A stretch of 64,000 nucleotides of DNA. Origin: JANQOH01 sp965201115 (GTDB lineage: Bacteria; Pseudomonadota; Alphaproteobacteria; UBA7887). The translations under genes and the position numbers were made by a program. The first letter of the stretch is position 1, and the number at the start of each line of letters is the position of its first letter. Location of the stretch: positions 1,116,001 through 1,180,000 of the forward strand of contig OZ241745.1 of the NCBI GenBank assembly GCA_965201115.1, read 5' to 3'. Positions 50,501 through 59,323 of the stretch are shown here, piece by piece. The notes under the pieces were generated by a model, which saw only the letters and a program-made list of their open reading frames with translations, was not told the origin of the DNA and did no database searches.

Positions 50501-52123
50501 TTATTCCAGCTGAGACACGATCAAGTCCAACATCTCCTTAACACAGGGATGGACCTCACTGTCTTCCATACACTCTGCAATCCTGTAGTACTCCGTTTCG
50601 TCGAGTCGAACGCCCGCTTTTTCCATCAGCCTACGGATTACCGATTTACCCTTTTGCCGATCGTGATCCTCGTCCATGAACGGATTCGAGAACCGTACCC
50701 GGGGGAAAAATTCTGCCATATGCTCCCTTGCCAGATTTACCTCCGCGTCGCCGTACCGGCATCTTAAAAACCTGACGATCGCCCGCGGATGGATGAGATA
50801 GTTTTCAATTTCATACCGCCCCCAAAATCTCACGTCCAGCCCCCTGGGAACGTCCCTGACCCGCCCTTTACCCCCATTCCGGTCTCTTATCTCCACACCG
50901 CGCAGATTCGGGACAACCGTTCTCATGGCGCTAAAATGTCTCTTTACATCCCCGGACTTTTTGAACCGTTGCCTGGTGGCTATCCAATTCGGCGATCTCA
51001 GACAAGATCGAGCGCGATGATTTGTAACGACAGCCCACGCGCTCAAAATCTGTAAATCCGAACGATCTTCAACATATAACACCGATTGATAACTTGCGGC
51101 ATTAGCGATCTCCGCCGTTTCCAATCGCATCGCCTCCGCGGCGTCTTGTTTGCCTATCGGCTTCACGTTGCTCTCTGCAACGGTCCACAAACATTTACCG
51201 CGATCTCGCGCAGCTGCCCGAATTATATGGGTAGAATGGGTAGCGATAATCGCTTGCCGATTGCTTGCCTGTATGCGATCCCGCAAATGCCGGTATATTT
51301 TTTCCTTCAAAAGCATATGCAAATGCGCATCCGGCTCGTCGATCAAGAGAACGGAAGAATCGTCGCACTCCAATGCCGCATGCACCATCAAAACCTGCAA
51401 AAATCCGCTTGCCCCGCTGGCCAGGTCGTGCGCCTGCCCGTTTTTCGAATGGCTATAACTTGCGATAATCGGATCGTCGCCGCTGGGGGGCAGCAACTCG
51501 TAACCGAAAAACGACCCTATGGATTCCGTCAAGCGCTCCCATTTTTCCTTGTTTTTATATACTATCTTCAGCATATTCCTCAGCACTTCCCCGCCCCGGC
51601 CGCGGGCGAGACGAGAAGCGATAACGTTTCCGGACACCGCCTCTTCTTTCTTCTCTATACCGGAGAACGAGGATATATACAGCGCCGTAAGCGGATTGTC
51701 GAAATACGACATTATATCGGATTCCGCAGTATTCTCTGTCGGTCCGACATCGACTGTGCCGGATGAACGGTCATGAACGAATTCGAATCCGATGCCCCAT
51801 CTTTCCGTCTCTACGTATATGGTCGCGGGATTTTCCACGACTTGGTCCAGCCACAACGCGGCAAGCCGCGCAACCGGCGCCGCCCGGAAATCGGCCGCGT
51901 CGATTCTTACGGTCGGATACGCTCCGCCATTTCGGGCGAGATCCGGCGCGCCGCCCCGCCACTTCCTTCGCCAACGGTAACCGATCTCCGACCACGCGGC
52001 GACAGCCTGAAGCAGCGATGTCTTGCCGGAGTCGTTCGGCCCGGCGATGACCGAAAACGGCGGCGCGTCGAATCTCAGCTGCTTGAACTTCTTGAAATTC
52101 CTAATATCGATCCGTCGTATCAT
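50501..52123 (-). CDS. OLD-like AAA/ABC ATPase with Toprim-type C-terminus
   Basis: 540 residues. ATPase part: Walker A GPNDSGKTS (residues 29-36), signature-like ASGASGFLQVL, Walker B VLLIDEPDAHLH, and H-loop IIATHSTHII. C-terminal part: VLYVEDRSDLQIL, EIRDRNGGKGR and RYEIENYLIHP, spaced like the E, D and E motifs of OLD-family Toprim nucleases. AAGGAG before the ATG gives it a strong start, and it overlaps the DUF6527-like gene by 23 nt, making it the fifth and last gene of the operon. OLD/GajA proteins cut DNA in phage defence; that role here is inference. Confidence 0.8.
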   Translation of the reverse strand: MIRRIDIRNFKKFKQLRFDAPPFSVIAGPNDSGKTSLLQAVAAWSEIGYRWRRKWRGGAPDLARNGGAYPTVRIDAADFRAAPVARLAALWLDQVVENPATIYVETERWGIGFEFVHDRSSGTVDVGPTENTAESDIMSYFDNPLTALYISSFSGIEKKEEAVSGNVIASRLARGRGGEVLRNMLKIVYKNKEKWERLTESIGSFFGYELLPPSGDDPIIASYSHSKNGQAHDLASGASGFLQVLMVHAALECDDSSVLLIDEPDAHLHMLLKEKIYRHLRDRIQASNRQAIIATHSTHIIRAAARDRGKCLWTVAESNVKPIGKQDAAEAMRLETAEIANAASYQSVLYVEDRSDLQILSAWAVVTNHRARSCLRSPNWIATRQRFKKSGDVKRHFSAMRTVVPNLRGVEIRDRNGGKGRVRDVPRGLDVRFWGRYEIENYLIHPRAIVRFLRCRYGDAEVNLAREHMAEFFPRVRFSNPFMDEDHDRQKGKSVIRRLMEKAGVRLDETEYYRIAECMEDSEVHPCVKEMLDLIVSQLE

Positions 52124-52478
52124 ATCGGTTCTCCTTCGGCACTCCGAGGCGGGGAGCTTCGCTCCAATGTATACGCCCCCGCCGGACCAAGTAGTGGCAT
52201 CGGCACCGGAGGCCGGTCACATGCACCGACGGCGATATCGACACCGAGCCGTCGGCATGCTCGACCAGCGACCATCGTGGCGTCACCGTCGGCGAAATGT
52301 CAAGGTGTATTATCTGCCGGCATGCCCGGCGCGGGCACACTACGGCGACCTGGAACGGGTACCGGCGGCCGCCGATGATGTACAGCATATCGGCGGCCGG
52401 GCGGCCGGGCAGGTCTTCCACCCACGCGGCGCGATAGGGGCGGCGGCGCGCCACGAGGTTGAAAAGCTGCCTAATCAC
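52101..52478 (-). CDS. DUF6527-like zinc-binding protein of ubiquitin-like operon
   Basis: 125 residues from a GTG that overlaps the JAB-E1 stop (GTGATTAG). The family pattern is seen in VCPRRACRQ (C48, C53), WSLVEHADGSVSISPSV and LRCRCHYLVRRGRIHW (C92/C94, H95), a likely zinc site. Proteins of this kind recur in operons with multi-ubiquitin, E2 and JAB-E1 genes; whether they act as an E3, adaptor or chaperone is not known. A longer in-frame start upstream was rejected because it would overlap the E1 gene by over 100 nt. Confidence 0.75.
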   Translation of the reverse strand: MIRQLFNLVARRRPYRAAWVEDLPGRPAADMLYIIGGRRYPFQVAVVCPRRACRQIIHLDISPTVTPRWSLVEHADGSVSISPSVHVTGLRCRCHYLVRRGRIHWSEAPRLGVPKENRYDTTDRY

Positions 52479-53862
52479 GGCGCGTGTTGTTCCGCACGAG
52501 CAGGCTGGCGTCGCCGGCGCCCATGTAGCGCGCAAGCAGCGGATGCGGCGGGGCCCGGTCCGGCTCTGCCTCGTAGCATCCATGCACGAGCCGAAGCCGC
52601 TGCGAACCGAATTCGGCGTTCGGGTCGAAACGGTACCGGTGGATACGGGCCATGAAATCGTTGACCGCCATGCTGGCCGCCTGCATGTTGATCGACATCA
52701 CGGCCGGCTGTTCTTCGCCGACATTCGCCAGATATCCGGCTACCCTCTGCCGCCCGTAATACTCGGGGTCGGTTCGTTGCCAGTTTTCGGCCGTAACCTG
52801 CTCCATGGTATATGCGCCGCGCGACAACAGGCTGCTCCCCTCGGGATGCACATAGTGCGCCACCGCGTCGGCGGCTTCGATACCGCCTTCGCCGTCGGCT
52901 TCGATATGCACGCCGACATCGAAGTAGGGGATCAGGTATGCGCTTGCCAGACAATCGAGATGGTACCGGCCGAAAGCGGAATCGACGCAGCCGAAAATCG
53001 CGTCGCAACTCGCCAGCGCCGAGACGGCCTCGGGCGAATCCGTCAGCGCCACGTGCGCCTCGACCGCCGTATCGAGCCCCGTTCGCTCTATCGCTTCCTG
53101 CAGGACCATCGCTTTCGGCCGGGCGCGCAGTGCGTCGCGCATGGTTCCATTAACGATTCGGTTAAGGTTTTTTTCTTCCACCGCGTCGTTATCGACGACG
53201 ACGAGCTGCCCCACGCAGTTTCGCGCGAGAAGTTCGATGACGATGCTGCCGGTTCCGGAACATCCGACGACGCCTACCCTCAGGGATCTCAAACGCTCGA
53301 GCGTTCCCTTGCCGAAAGTCTGAGACAGTTTTTGTCGATACGCGGTTTGCGGACCCGATTTTCTCTTTTTCCACAACCGAATATCGGCGCCGACTACCGA
53401 TACCGTATCGACAATCGAAAAACGCCCGTCTCCCTCCACGATTCGAGCGGTAATCGCGCCGTCCGGCGTCATGACCGCCGAGCCGTGCGGCCGCCCGTCG
53501 TCGAACCAGCCGTTTACGGACGAGAATAGCTCGCGATCATTCTCGTCGTCCCTTTGCGAGAATCCGGGGCATCCTTGCGGATGCGAGTGAACGGCGATGA
53601 TCGACTGCCCCATCCTGTCGACGTCGCCGATTCGAGCCGGCGTCATGTGCCGGTCGAACGGCCACGACACGAATCGCCGCTCCCGGCGCGAGAATTCGTG
53701 CGGAAGACACACGAATTCCGCCGCAAGCAGCCGCTGGCGGCCCTCGCATGCGCCTCTGTTGCACAACAGCAGCCCGGCGGCTTCGAGCCCGTCCCCCGGG
53801 AACAGATAGTCGTGAACCGCGGCATGAAGACGCGCGGTCATGGCCAGAGCGGCGACGCTCAC
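52471..53862 (-). CDS. JAB deubiquitinase-E1 (ThiF) fusion
   Basis: 463 residues from a GTG overlapping the E2 stop (GTGA). N-terminal JAB/MPN domain: E27 and HSHPQGCPGFSQRDD fit the JAMM pattern HxHx7Sx2D (H92, H94, S102, D105). C-terminal E1-like domain: nucleotide loop VGVVGCSGTGS, DNDAVEEKNLNR, ARPKA, and FGCVDSAFGRYHLDC. Fusing the processing protease to the activating enzyme is known from bacterial ubiquitin-like operons. The expected job is to trim the multi-ubiquitin C-terminus and adenylate it. No single cysteine stands out as the thioester residue. Confidence 0.87.
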   Translation of the reverse strand: MSVAALAMTARLHAAVHDYLFPGDGLEAAGLLLCNRGACEGRQRLLAAEFVCLPHEFSRRERRFVSWPFDRHMTPARIGDVDRMGQSIIAVHSHPQGCPGFSQRDDENDRELFSSVNGWFDDGRPHGSAVMTPDGAITARIVEGDGRFSIVDTVSVVGADIRLWKKRKSGPQTAYRQKLSQTFGKGTLERLRSLRVGVVGCSGTGSIVIELLARNCVGQLVVVDNDAVEEKNLNRIVNGTMRDALRARPKAMVLQEAIERTGLDTAVEAHVALTDSPEAVSALASCDAIFGCVDSAFGRYHLDCLASAYLIPYFDVGVHIEADGEGGIEAADAVAHYVHPEGSSLLSRGAYTMEQVTAENWQRTDPEYYGRQRVAGYLANVGEEQPAVMSINMQAASMAVNDFMARIHRYRFDPNAEFGSQRLRLVHGCYEAEPDRAPPHPLLARYMGAGDASLLVRNNTRRD

Positions 53863-54248
53863 GTCGAAACCTCGGCTCGCAGTTGGTTCATGATAAACTC
53901 GATATGCGTCGCAACGGTATCGGTTCCGGGCGCCCAGAGGTAGTGGCGGGACCACCGCTGCCAGGAGCGGCCGAAATGTGTTTCGCAGGCGAGCGCGCCA
54001 GGCGCCGTTCCGTCGGTTTTCGATAGATGCGGCTCGAAATAAAACATGTCCAAAGGTTCTCCGGGATAGCCGTGCGGGACCAGAATCATTAAATCCGAGT
54101 GCGGCGATGCATAACCGTGCGGAATCGGGAATTCCTCGATCAACAGGCCGCGTTTGCTCGCTCCCTCCCCCAACTTCCGCCAGCGATCGCCATGGTTTGC
54201 GTCGAGATACTCCTTGTCCTCGGGCAGCAGGTCGTAAAGTTCATTCAT
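53859..54248 (-). CDS. E2/UBC-fold protein (prokaryotic E2 family E type)
   Basis: 129 residues; the ATG overlaps the stop of the multi-ubiquitin gene (ATGAATGA). The family pattern is HGYPGEPLDMFYFEP, a DG turn, and WQRWSRH (residues 96-102). The only cysteine is C88 (GALACETHF), so transfer through a thioester would have to use it; otherwise another nucleophile such as S100 in the conserved WSRH may serve. Acts between the E1 and the target in a ubiquitin-like conjugation pathway. Confidence 0.8.
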   Translation of the reverse strand: MNELYDLLPEDKEYLDANHGDRWRKLGEGASKRGLLIEEFPIPHGYASPHSDLMILVPHGYPGEPLDMFYFEPHLSKTDGTAPGALACETHFGRSWQRWSRHYLWAPGTDTVATHIEFIMNQLRAEVST

Positions 54249-55080
54249 GACCTTGCTGCGCTTGGCGGCGCACCGTCTCGAATCGCTCGACGCCGGGTTC
54301 GGCAAGATCGACAACCCGGATGGAATCTACCCGCTCGCGCTTCCCGCCCCGCAGTTTCCGATTAAGCGACCATTCGCCGGTCGTTTTCCCGACCAGGGCA
54401 AGGATACCGTCGCCGGCGATTGTCGCCGACTCCACAATGTACTTCTCGCGATCTATACGTATGCGATAGCGGAAGCCTTTCGGCGGCCGGCGACCGTGTT
54501 TGCCGCAGAGCTCGGTATCGATCGGCGCGCCCGTTTCCCGATCATCGCCGACGGGCACGACGAAGAACGAGTCGGCGTTCTGCACGATAATTGCCATATC
54601 GTCGGCGATTTCGGCGTCGACGCCGCCGTCGATATCCGCGAATAACCGGCCCGCCGGAAACTCGCCATCGTGCGCCTTGAGTTCTCGCCCGGTCATTCTG
54701 GCCCCGGGTAACTCCGGGCCGTCGGCGTCGTTGAAGCGAGGGCGCACGGTCGGCCGGGCCGATCGCCTGCTATCCGCGTCATCGCCGGTCACGAAGCGCT
54801 CGCCGCCCCGAACGATCAGATAGTCATCCCGTCGAACGGCGATGACCGCGTCGTCCGTCTGCTTGAGAAAAAGCGCGTTCGCCTCCGGGCCGGCCAATGC
54901 GTACAATTCGCCCGCACAGATCAAACCCTTGCGCGTCTCTACACTCTGCCCGTCGATTTCGATCATCGTCTGCCGCTCTGCGTTTGTCGCGAGTACGTAT
55001 CGGAACCGCAATGCCGCTTGGCCGCGCCGCATCGGTAACGTGGCCCTGGCGAGTCGGAATGTCAACGCCTTGCGGGCCAT
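54241..55080 (-). CDS. Multi-ubiquitin (tandem beta-grasp) protein
   Basis: 279 residues from the longest start; an ATG at 54966 (MIEIDGQSVETRKG) may be the true one, as family members begin near there. Three beta-grasp-like segments: about 39-100, 130-190, and 205-275, the last the best preserved (RYRIRIDREKYIVESATIAG, LRGGKRERVDSIRVVDLAEP, GVERFET). The C-terminus is RRQAQQGHE: removal of the last two residues would expose Gly277, as expected for a JAB-processed modifier. First gene of the five-gene operon; only 91 nt separate it from tonB and no clear promoter was seen. Confidence 0.85.
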   Translation of the reverse strand: MARKALTFRLARATLPMRRGQAALRFRYVLATNAERQTMIEIDGQSVETRKGLICAGELYALAGPEANALFLKQTDDAVIAVRRDDYLIVRGGERFVTGDDADSRRSARPTVRPRFNDADGPELPGARMTGRELKAHDGEFPAGRLFADIDGGVDAEIADDMAIIVQNADSFFVVPVGDDRETGAPIDTELCGKHGRRPPKGFRYRIRIDREKYIVESATIAGDGILALVGKTTGEWSLNRKLRGGKRERVDSIRVVDLAEPGVERFETVRRQAQQGHE

Positions 55081-55171
55081 GAATCCCGCGCGATAGCGCG
55101 TTACGGCGCGGGCCGCCGACGCGGCGGCGGTCGAGGGCGCGCCCGCCCGCCCGGCCCGTGGAGGCGCGCCG

Positions 55172-56296
55172 CTATCGCAACCGGTAGTTGATCGTGATCC
55201 GGAACTCGATGGGGTCGTTGCCCATGCTGGCGGCGAAGTCGCTGAAGGGGGAGGAGCGCTGGACGGCGCGGACGGCGGCGGCGACCAGGGTGCGCGAGGC
55301 TTGCGAGTCGTCGAGGACGCGCACTTCCAGCAGATCGCCGTCGGGGGCGATGCGCAGCAGGAGCGGCACGGCGCCTTCCTCGCCTCTCTGCATCGAGCGG
55401 CGGGGGTAGCTGCGGGCGGCGTTGCGGTTCAGCAGCTGGTGCAGCGCGCCGCCATAGTTCCCTATCGCGGCCATGTCGCGCGACGGCTCCGCCGGAGCGG
55501 CGGCGCCGGGCGCGGCCGCGGGCGGGCCGCCGCCGGGAGCCGCGGGCGCGGGCGCCGCGGCCGGAGGCGCCGCGGCGGGGGGCGCCGGGCTCGGCGCGGC
55601 GGGCGCGGCGTTTTGCGGCGCGGGCGCGGCCGCGGGCGGCGGCGGCGGGGTTTCGGCGGGCGGTTCCGGTTGCGCCGCGGGCTCGCGCGGGGGCGGCGTG
55701 GGGCGGCGGCGCGGGGGCGGCGGCGCCTCCTCGGGCTCGGGCTCCGGCTCGGCCTCCGCCTCCGGCGGCGGGAGCGGGGGCGGCGGCGGCGGGGGAGGCG
55801 GGGGAGGCGGCGGAATATCCGGCGTCTCGAGCGGATCTTCGGGCAGCGGCGGGGTTTCGGCGGGCGGTTCGGGCGCCGGTTCGGGCGGCGGGGGCGGCGC
55901 CTCGGCCAGCGGCGGCGGCGGCTCCGGTATCGGAAAGTCCGGCTCGGGCGGCAGTTCGGGCAGTTCGGCCAGCGGCGGCTCGGCGGGCGGCGGGATATCC
56001 GGCGGCGGCTCGGGCGGCGGCGCGGTTTCCGGCAGTTGCGCGATGTCGGTTGCGGGGTCGGCGGGCGCGGCGGTGGGTTCCGAGATCGGGTCCGGGGGGG
56101 CTTCGTGCGCGGGCGGCGCCGCCGGGCCGAGCTCGCCGAAATCCTCGCCGAGCGCCGCGAGCTGCAATTGCAGCACCATCCGCGGCGGCTCTTCCTCTTC
56201 TTCCTGCCCGATGACATAGGCGACGGCCACGCAGCCGTGCAGCGCCAGCGCCGCGATCAGGCAGCCGGTAAAGTCCAGCCCCGTGACGCGGGTCAT
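55172..56296 (-). CDS. tonB: TonB-family energy-coupling protein
   Basis: 374 residues: N-terminal membrane helix (about 10-30), a very long Pro/Glu/Ala-rich span (about 60-275) able to cross the periplasm, and a C-terminal TonB domain (LLLRIAPDGDLLEVRVLDDS, PFSDFAAS). It carries proton-motive force from ExbB-ExbD to outer-membrane receptors. Start overlaps the stop of exbD copy 2 (ATGA). Confidence 0.9.
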   Translation of the reverse strand: MTRVTGLDFTGCLIAALALHGCVAVAYVIGQEEEEEPPRMVLQLQLAALGEDFGELGPAAPPAHEAPPDPISEPTAAPADPATDIAQLPETAPPPEPPPDIPPPAEPPLAELPELPPEPDFPIPEPPPPLAEAPPPPPEPAPEPPAETPPLPEDPLETPDIPPPPPPPPPPPPPLPPPEAEAEPEPEPEEAPPPPRRRPTPPPREPAAQPEPPAETPPPPPAAAPAPQNAAPAAPSPAPPAAAPPAAAPAPAAPGGGPPAAAPGAAAPAEPSRDMAAIGNYGGALHQLLNRNAARSYPRRSMQRGEEGAVPLLLRIAPDGDLLEVRVLDDSQASRTLVAAAVRAVQRSSPFSDFAASMGNDPIEFRITINYRLR

Positions 56297-56694
56297 GATC
56301 CGCCCAGCGTGGCGAGGCCGACCCTTTCGACGCCGGCCGCGCGGGCGCGGCGCAGCACCGCGGCGACGTCGCCGGTAGTCGCTTGTGCGTCGGCCTTGAT
56401 GAGCAGCCGCGCCTCCGGGTTTTCTTCCTGCGCGCGGGCCAGCGCCTCTTCCAGCTCGCCGATGGTTATGCGGTCGGCGTTGAGCGCGAGTTCGCCGCCG
56501 CCCGAGATGAGCACGACGATGGGCTGCGCGCTGCCGGCCTGCCCCTGTTTCGACTCCGGCAATTCGACGTCGAAGGCGTCGGGCGGCGCGAGCGCGCTGG
56601 TCAGCATGAAAAAGATGAGAAGCAGGAAGACAATGTTGATCAGCGCCACCAGGTCGATGGGCTTGACCGGGCTGCGCCGCTTCTCGAATTCCAT
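56293..56694 (-). CDS. exbD: ExbD/TolR family protein, copy 2
   Basis: 133 residues. Short cytoplasmic tail, one membrane helix with the conserved aspartate-type context (PIDLVALINIVFLLLIFFML), where Asn replaces the usual Asp in LIDVVF, and a small periplasmic domain. The change of the key proton-carrying Asp to Asn in the helix suggests that this copy is a structural partner of copy 1. 10 nt downstream of copy 1. Confidence 0.88.
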   Translation of the reverse strand: MEFEKRRSPVKPIDLVALINIVFLLLIFFMLTSALAPPDAFDVELPESKQGQAGSAQPIVVLISGGGELALNADRITIGELEEALARAQEENPEARLLIKADAQATTGDVAAVLRRARAAGVERVGLATLGGS

Positions 56695-56704
56695 CGGCGC
56701 GCCC

Positions 56705-57109
56705 TCAGCCGCCGCCCGCGGGCGTCGCGAGGCGTATGTTCGACATGCCCACGGCCTGGATGCTGTCCATCACCGAGACGAGGCGCTGGACGGGCACGCG
56801 CGCCTCGGCGCGCACGGCGACGGCGGTATCGAGTTTCGCCCCCGCGCGCGCGACGAGTTCGGGGCCGAGATCGTCGAGCGCCAGGGCGAGCCCGTTGAGG
56901 CGCAGTTCGCCATCGGCTCTGACCTCGACGAGCAGAGTGTCGCCGGCGCCGCTCGCGGGCGCGTCGGAGCGCGACATCGAGAGATCGATCGTCTGCGGAT
57001 CGATGAAGGTGCTCGCCAGCATGAAGAAGATCAGCAGCAGGAACACCACGTCGATCAGCGGCGCAATGTTCAGCCGCGGCCGCGGCCGCACCGGGTCGGA
57101 GAAGTTCAC
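56705..57109 (-). CDS. exbD: ExbD/TolR family protein, copy 1
   Basis: 134 residues. The N-terminal RPRLNIAPLIDVVFLLLIFF contains the Asp that carries protons in ExbD/TolR, followed by a periplasmic domain. It works with ExbB as the motor for TonB. It starts 3 nt after exbB stops. Confidence 0.92.
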   Translation of the reverse strand: MNFSDPVRPRPRLNIAPLIDVVFLLLIFFMLASTFIDPQTIDLSMSRSDAPASGAGDTLLVEVRADGELRLNGLALALDDLGPELVARAGAKLDTAVAVRAEARVPVQRLVSVMDSIQAVGMSNIRLATPAGGG

Positions 57110-57112
57110 GGG

Positions 57113-57796
57113 CTATCCCGCCGGCTCGGGCCCGGTCGCATGCATGGGCCGCGGGGCCGCCCCGGTCAGGCTGAGAATGCGCACCACGGTGTCCTTCATG
57201 GTCGCCCGCACCTCGTCGACGCGGCCCTCGAGCACATAGAACATGGTCAGCGCGGGGATGGCGACGATCAGGCCGAAGGCGGTGGTCAGCAGCGCTTCCC
57301 ATATGCCGCCGGCGAGGATGGCGGGATCGACTTTCGACCCCGCGCTTTCGAGCTTGGCGAAGGCGCCGATCATGCCGAGCACCGTTCCGAGCAGGCCGAG
57401 CAGCGGGCTTACATTGGCGATCACCTCGAGGCCGCGCAGATAGCTTTCGATGCCGCGAATTTCCGACGTGCCGACGCGCTCGATTTCGGCGTCGCGGTCT
57501 TCGACCGACAGGTTGGCGTTGGCGTTGGCGGAGATCGCCGTCTCCATCACGCGCGCCACCGGGTTGATCTCGCGCCGCAGGGTCGAGAGCGCGCGGTCGC
57601 GTTCGCCGCGCGCGAGGTCGGCGACGGCGGGGTCGATAAACGCCGTGCGCCTGAGCTGCGCGCGCGAGAACTGCAACAGCTTGACCAGGATGATGGCCAC
57701 CGCGAGCACGGAAAGCGCAAGCAGGATCATCATTACCGGGCCGCCGCGCGACAGCAGCGACCATGCTTCTTCCAGCAAGGCGGGTGTTTCGAACAT
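57113..57796 (-). CDS. exbB: ExbB/TolQ family proton channel protein
   Basis: 227 residues, three membrane helices (about 18-38, 125-150, 165-190). The MotA/TolQ/ExbB signature is present: VSPLLGLLGTVLGMIGAF and LLTTAFGLIVAIPALTMF. Forms the pentameric channel around ExbD. The first gene of exbB-exbD-exbD-tonB; no TonB-dependent receptor lies in the window. Confidence 0.93.
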   Translation of the reverse strand: MFETPALLEEAWSLLSRGGPVMMILLALSVLAVAIILVKLLQFSRAQLRRTAFIDPAVADLARGERDRALSTLRREINPVARVMETAISANANANLSVEDRDAEIERVGTSEIRGIESYLRGLEVIANVSPLLGLLGTVLGMIGAFAKLESAGSKVDPAILAGGIWEALLTTAFGLIVAIPALTMFYVLEGRVDEVRATMKDTVVRILSLTGAAPRPMHATGPEPAG

Positions 57797-57985
57797 GGGC
57801 AGGTCAGCCGATTGGGGAAAGGGCGCGCGCCGCGCGCCGGCCGGGCGCGAGACTTTCCGGGCGCGCGCGCGGAAAGTCAAGCGCGGCGGCATCGCGGATT
57901 TGCGGCGGGGATTCTTCGGCGGGCGGGCGGGCTTCCGCCCCGGAACCGCTGCGCCGGCGCGGGCGAATTGGCGGCCCGCCGCCGT

Positions 57986-59323
57986 TCAAAGGCCGTGCTT
58001 TTTCATGCGGTAGCGCATGGCCATGCGCGTGATGCCGAGGCGGCGGGCGGCGGCCGAGACGTTGCCGCGGGCGTCGTCCAGCGCCTGGCGCATGAGGCGG
58101 CGCTCCATGCCCTCCAGCGTCGCCGCGGGGGGCGCGGGCGGGGCGTCGCCGCCCGTCGCGTCAGCGGCGGCCCGGGCGGGGACGGGCTGCGGCAGGTCGG
58201 CGCCGCGGATGACGCCGTCGGAATCGAGCAGAACGGCGCGTTCGACGGCGTGGCGCAATTCGCGGGCGTTGCCGGGCCATGGGTAACGGAACAGCGCCGC
58301 CTCGGCGCTGTCGTCGAGGCGCGGCGCCGCGCGGCCGTACCGCGCGGCCGCCTGTTCGGCGAAATGCCGCGCCAGGAGCGCCGCGTCGCCGCCGCATGCG
58401 CGCAATGGCGGCATGCGCAGCGAGAGCACGTTGAGCCGGTAGTACAGGTCGCGGCGGAACCCGCCTTCGCGCGCCAGCGCCTCGGGGTCGCGGTTGCTGG
58501 TGGCGACGAAAGCGGCGCCGACGGGGGTTTCGCGCCGCGCGCCCGGGCGCCGCAAGACGCGGCGCTCGATAACGTTGAGCAGCGCGGCCTGGGCGCCGGG
58601 CGCGAGCGCGCACACTTCGTCGAGCAGCACCGTTCCGCGTTCGGCCGCCTCGATCAGGCCCGGGCCGTCGTCGCCGCCGAACAACAGCCCCGCGGCCGCG
58701 CCGGGCGGCGGGCCGGCGCAGTCGATATGGACGAACGGCCGGTCGGGCGCCGCGCTTCCGCGATGCACGAGGCGCGCGGCGAGGGTTTTGCCGGCGCCGG
58801 TTTCGCCGAGGATGAGCACGGGCGGGCGGGGCGCGCCATCGGCGCCGGCGATGGCGGCGATGGCGGCGATTTCCGCGCGCGCCGCGGCGATCGCCGGGCT
58901 TGCGCCGAGCAGTTCGGCGCCGTCGCCGGCGCGCGCGTCGCGTTCGCGCGAATAGGCGAGGCGGGTTTCGACGCGGCGCGCGGCCAGGGCGCGCTCCACC
59001 GCCAGCGCGAGTTCGTCGAGATCGACGGGTTTGCGCAGATAATCCGCGGCGCCGCCTTTCATCGCCGCGACCGCGCTTTCGACATCGCCGAACGCGGTCA
59101 TCATCACCACTGGCGGCCCCTCGACCTCCGACAGAAAATCGAGCCCCGAGCCGTCGGGGAGGCGCACGTCGAGCAGCAGCAGATCGACGCCGCCGGCCAG
59201 CGCGCCGCGCGCCGCGCCGAGATCGCCGGCCACCGTGCATGAATAGCCCTCGCGCCCGAGCCGCGTCGCGACCGAGTCGGCGAACAACGCCTCGTCATCG
59301 ACAATGAGTACGTCGCCCTTCAC
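57986..59323 (-). CDS. NtrC-family response regulator lacking the GAFTGA loop
   Basis: 445 residues from a GTG that overlaps the kinase stop. Receiver domain with acidic pocket D9/D10 and phosphorylation site D52 (LLLLDVRLPDGSG), AAA+ domain with GETGAGKT and VLLDEV, Fis-type helix-turn-helix at the C-terminus (NVSAAARRLGITRMAMRYR). The GAFTGA loop needed to contact sigma-54 is missing: after LLFGGDDGPG the sequence goes straight to LIEAAERGT. It therefore probably does not activate sigma-54 promoters, like some NtrC/HupR proteins of alphaproteobacteria. Confidence 0.88.
   Translation of the reverse strand: MKGDVLIVDDEALFADSVATRLGREGYSCTVAGDLGAARGALAGGVDLLLLDVRLPDGSGLDFLSEVEGPPVVMMTAFGDVESAVAAMKGGAADYLRKPVDLDELALAVERALAARRVETRLAYSRERDARAGDGAELLGASPAIAAARAEIAAIAAIAGADGAPRPPVLILGETGAGKTLAARLVHRGSAAPDRPFVHIDCAGPPPGAAAGLLFGGDDGPGLIEAAERGTVLLDEVCALAPGAQAALLNVIERRVLRRPGARRETPVGAAFVATSNRDPEALAREGGFRRDLYYRLNVLSLRMPPLRACGGDAALLARHFAEQAAARYGRAAPRLDDSAEAALFRYPWPGNARELRHAVERAVLLDSDGVIRGADLPQPVPARAAADATGGDAPPAPPAATLEGMERRLMRQALDDARGNVSAAARRLGITRMAMRYRMKKHGL

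Noticed and set aside
55301..59242. A ~1300-codon plus-strand frame opposite tonB-exbD-exbB
   Set aside because: It is the antisense shadow of Pro/Ala-rich codons; it has no domains and no ribosome binding site.
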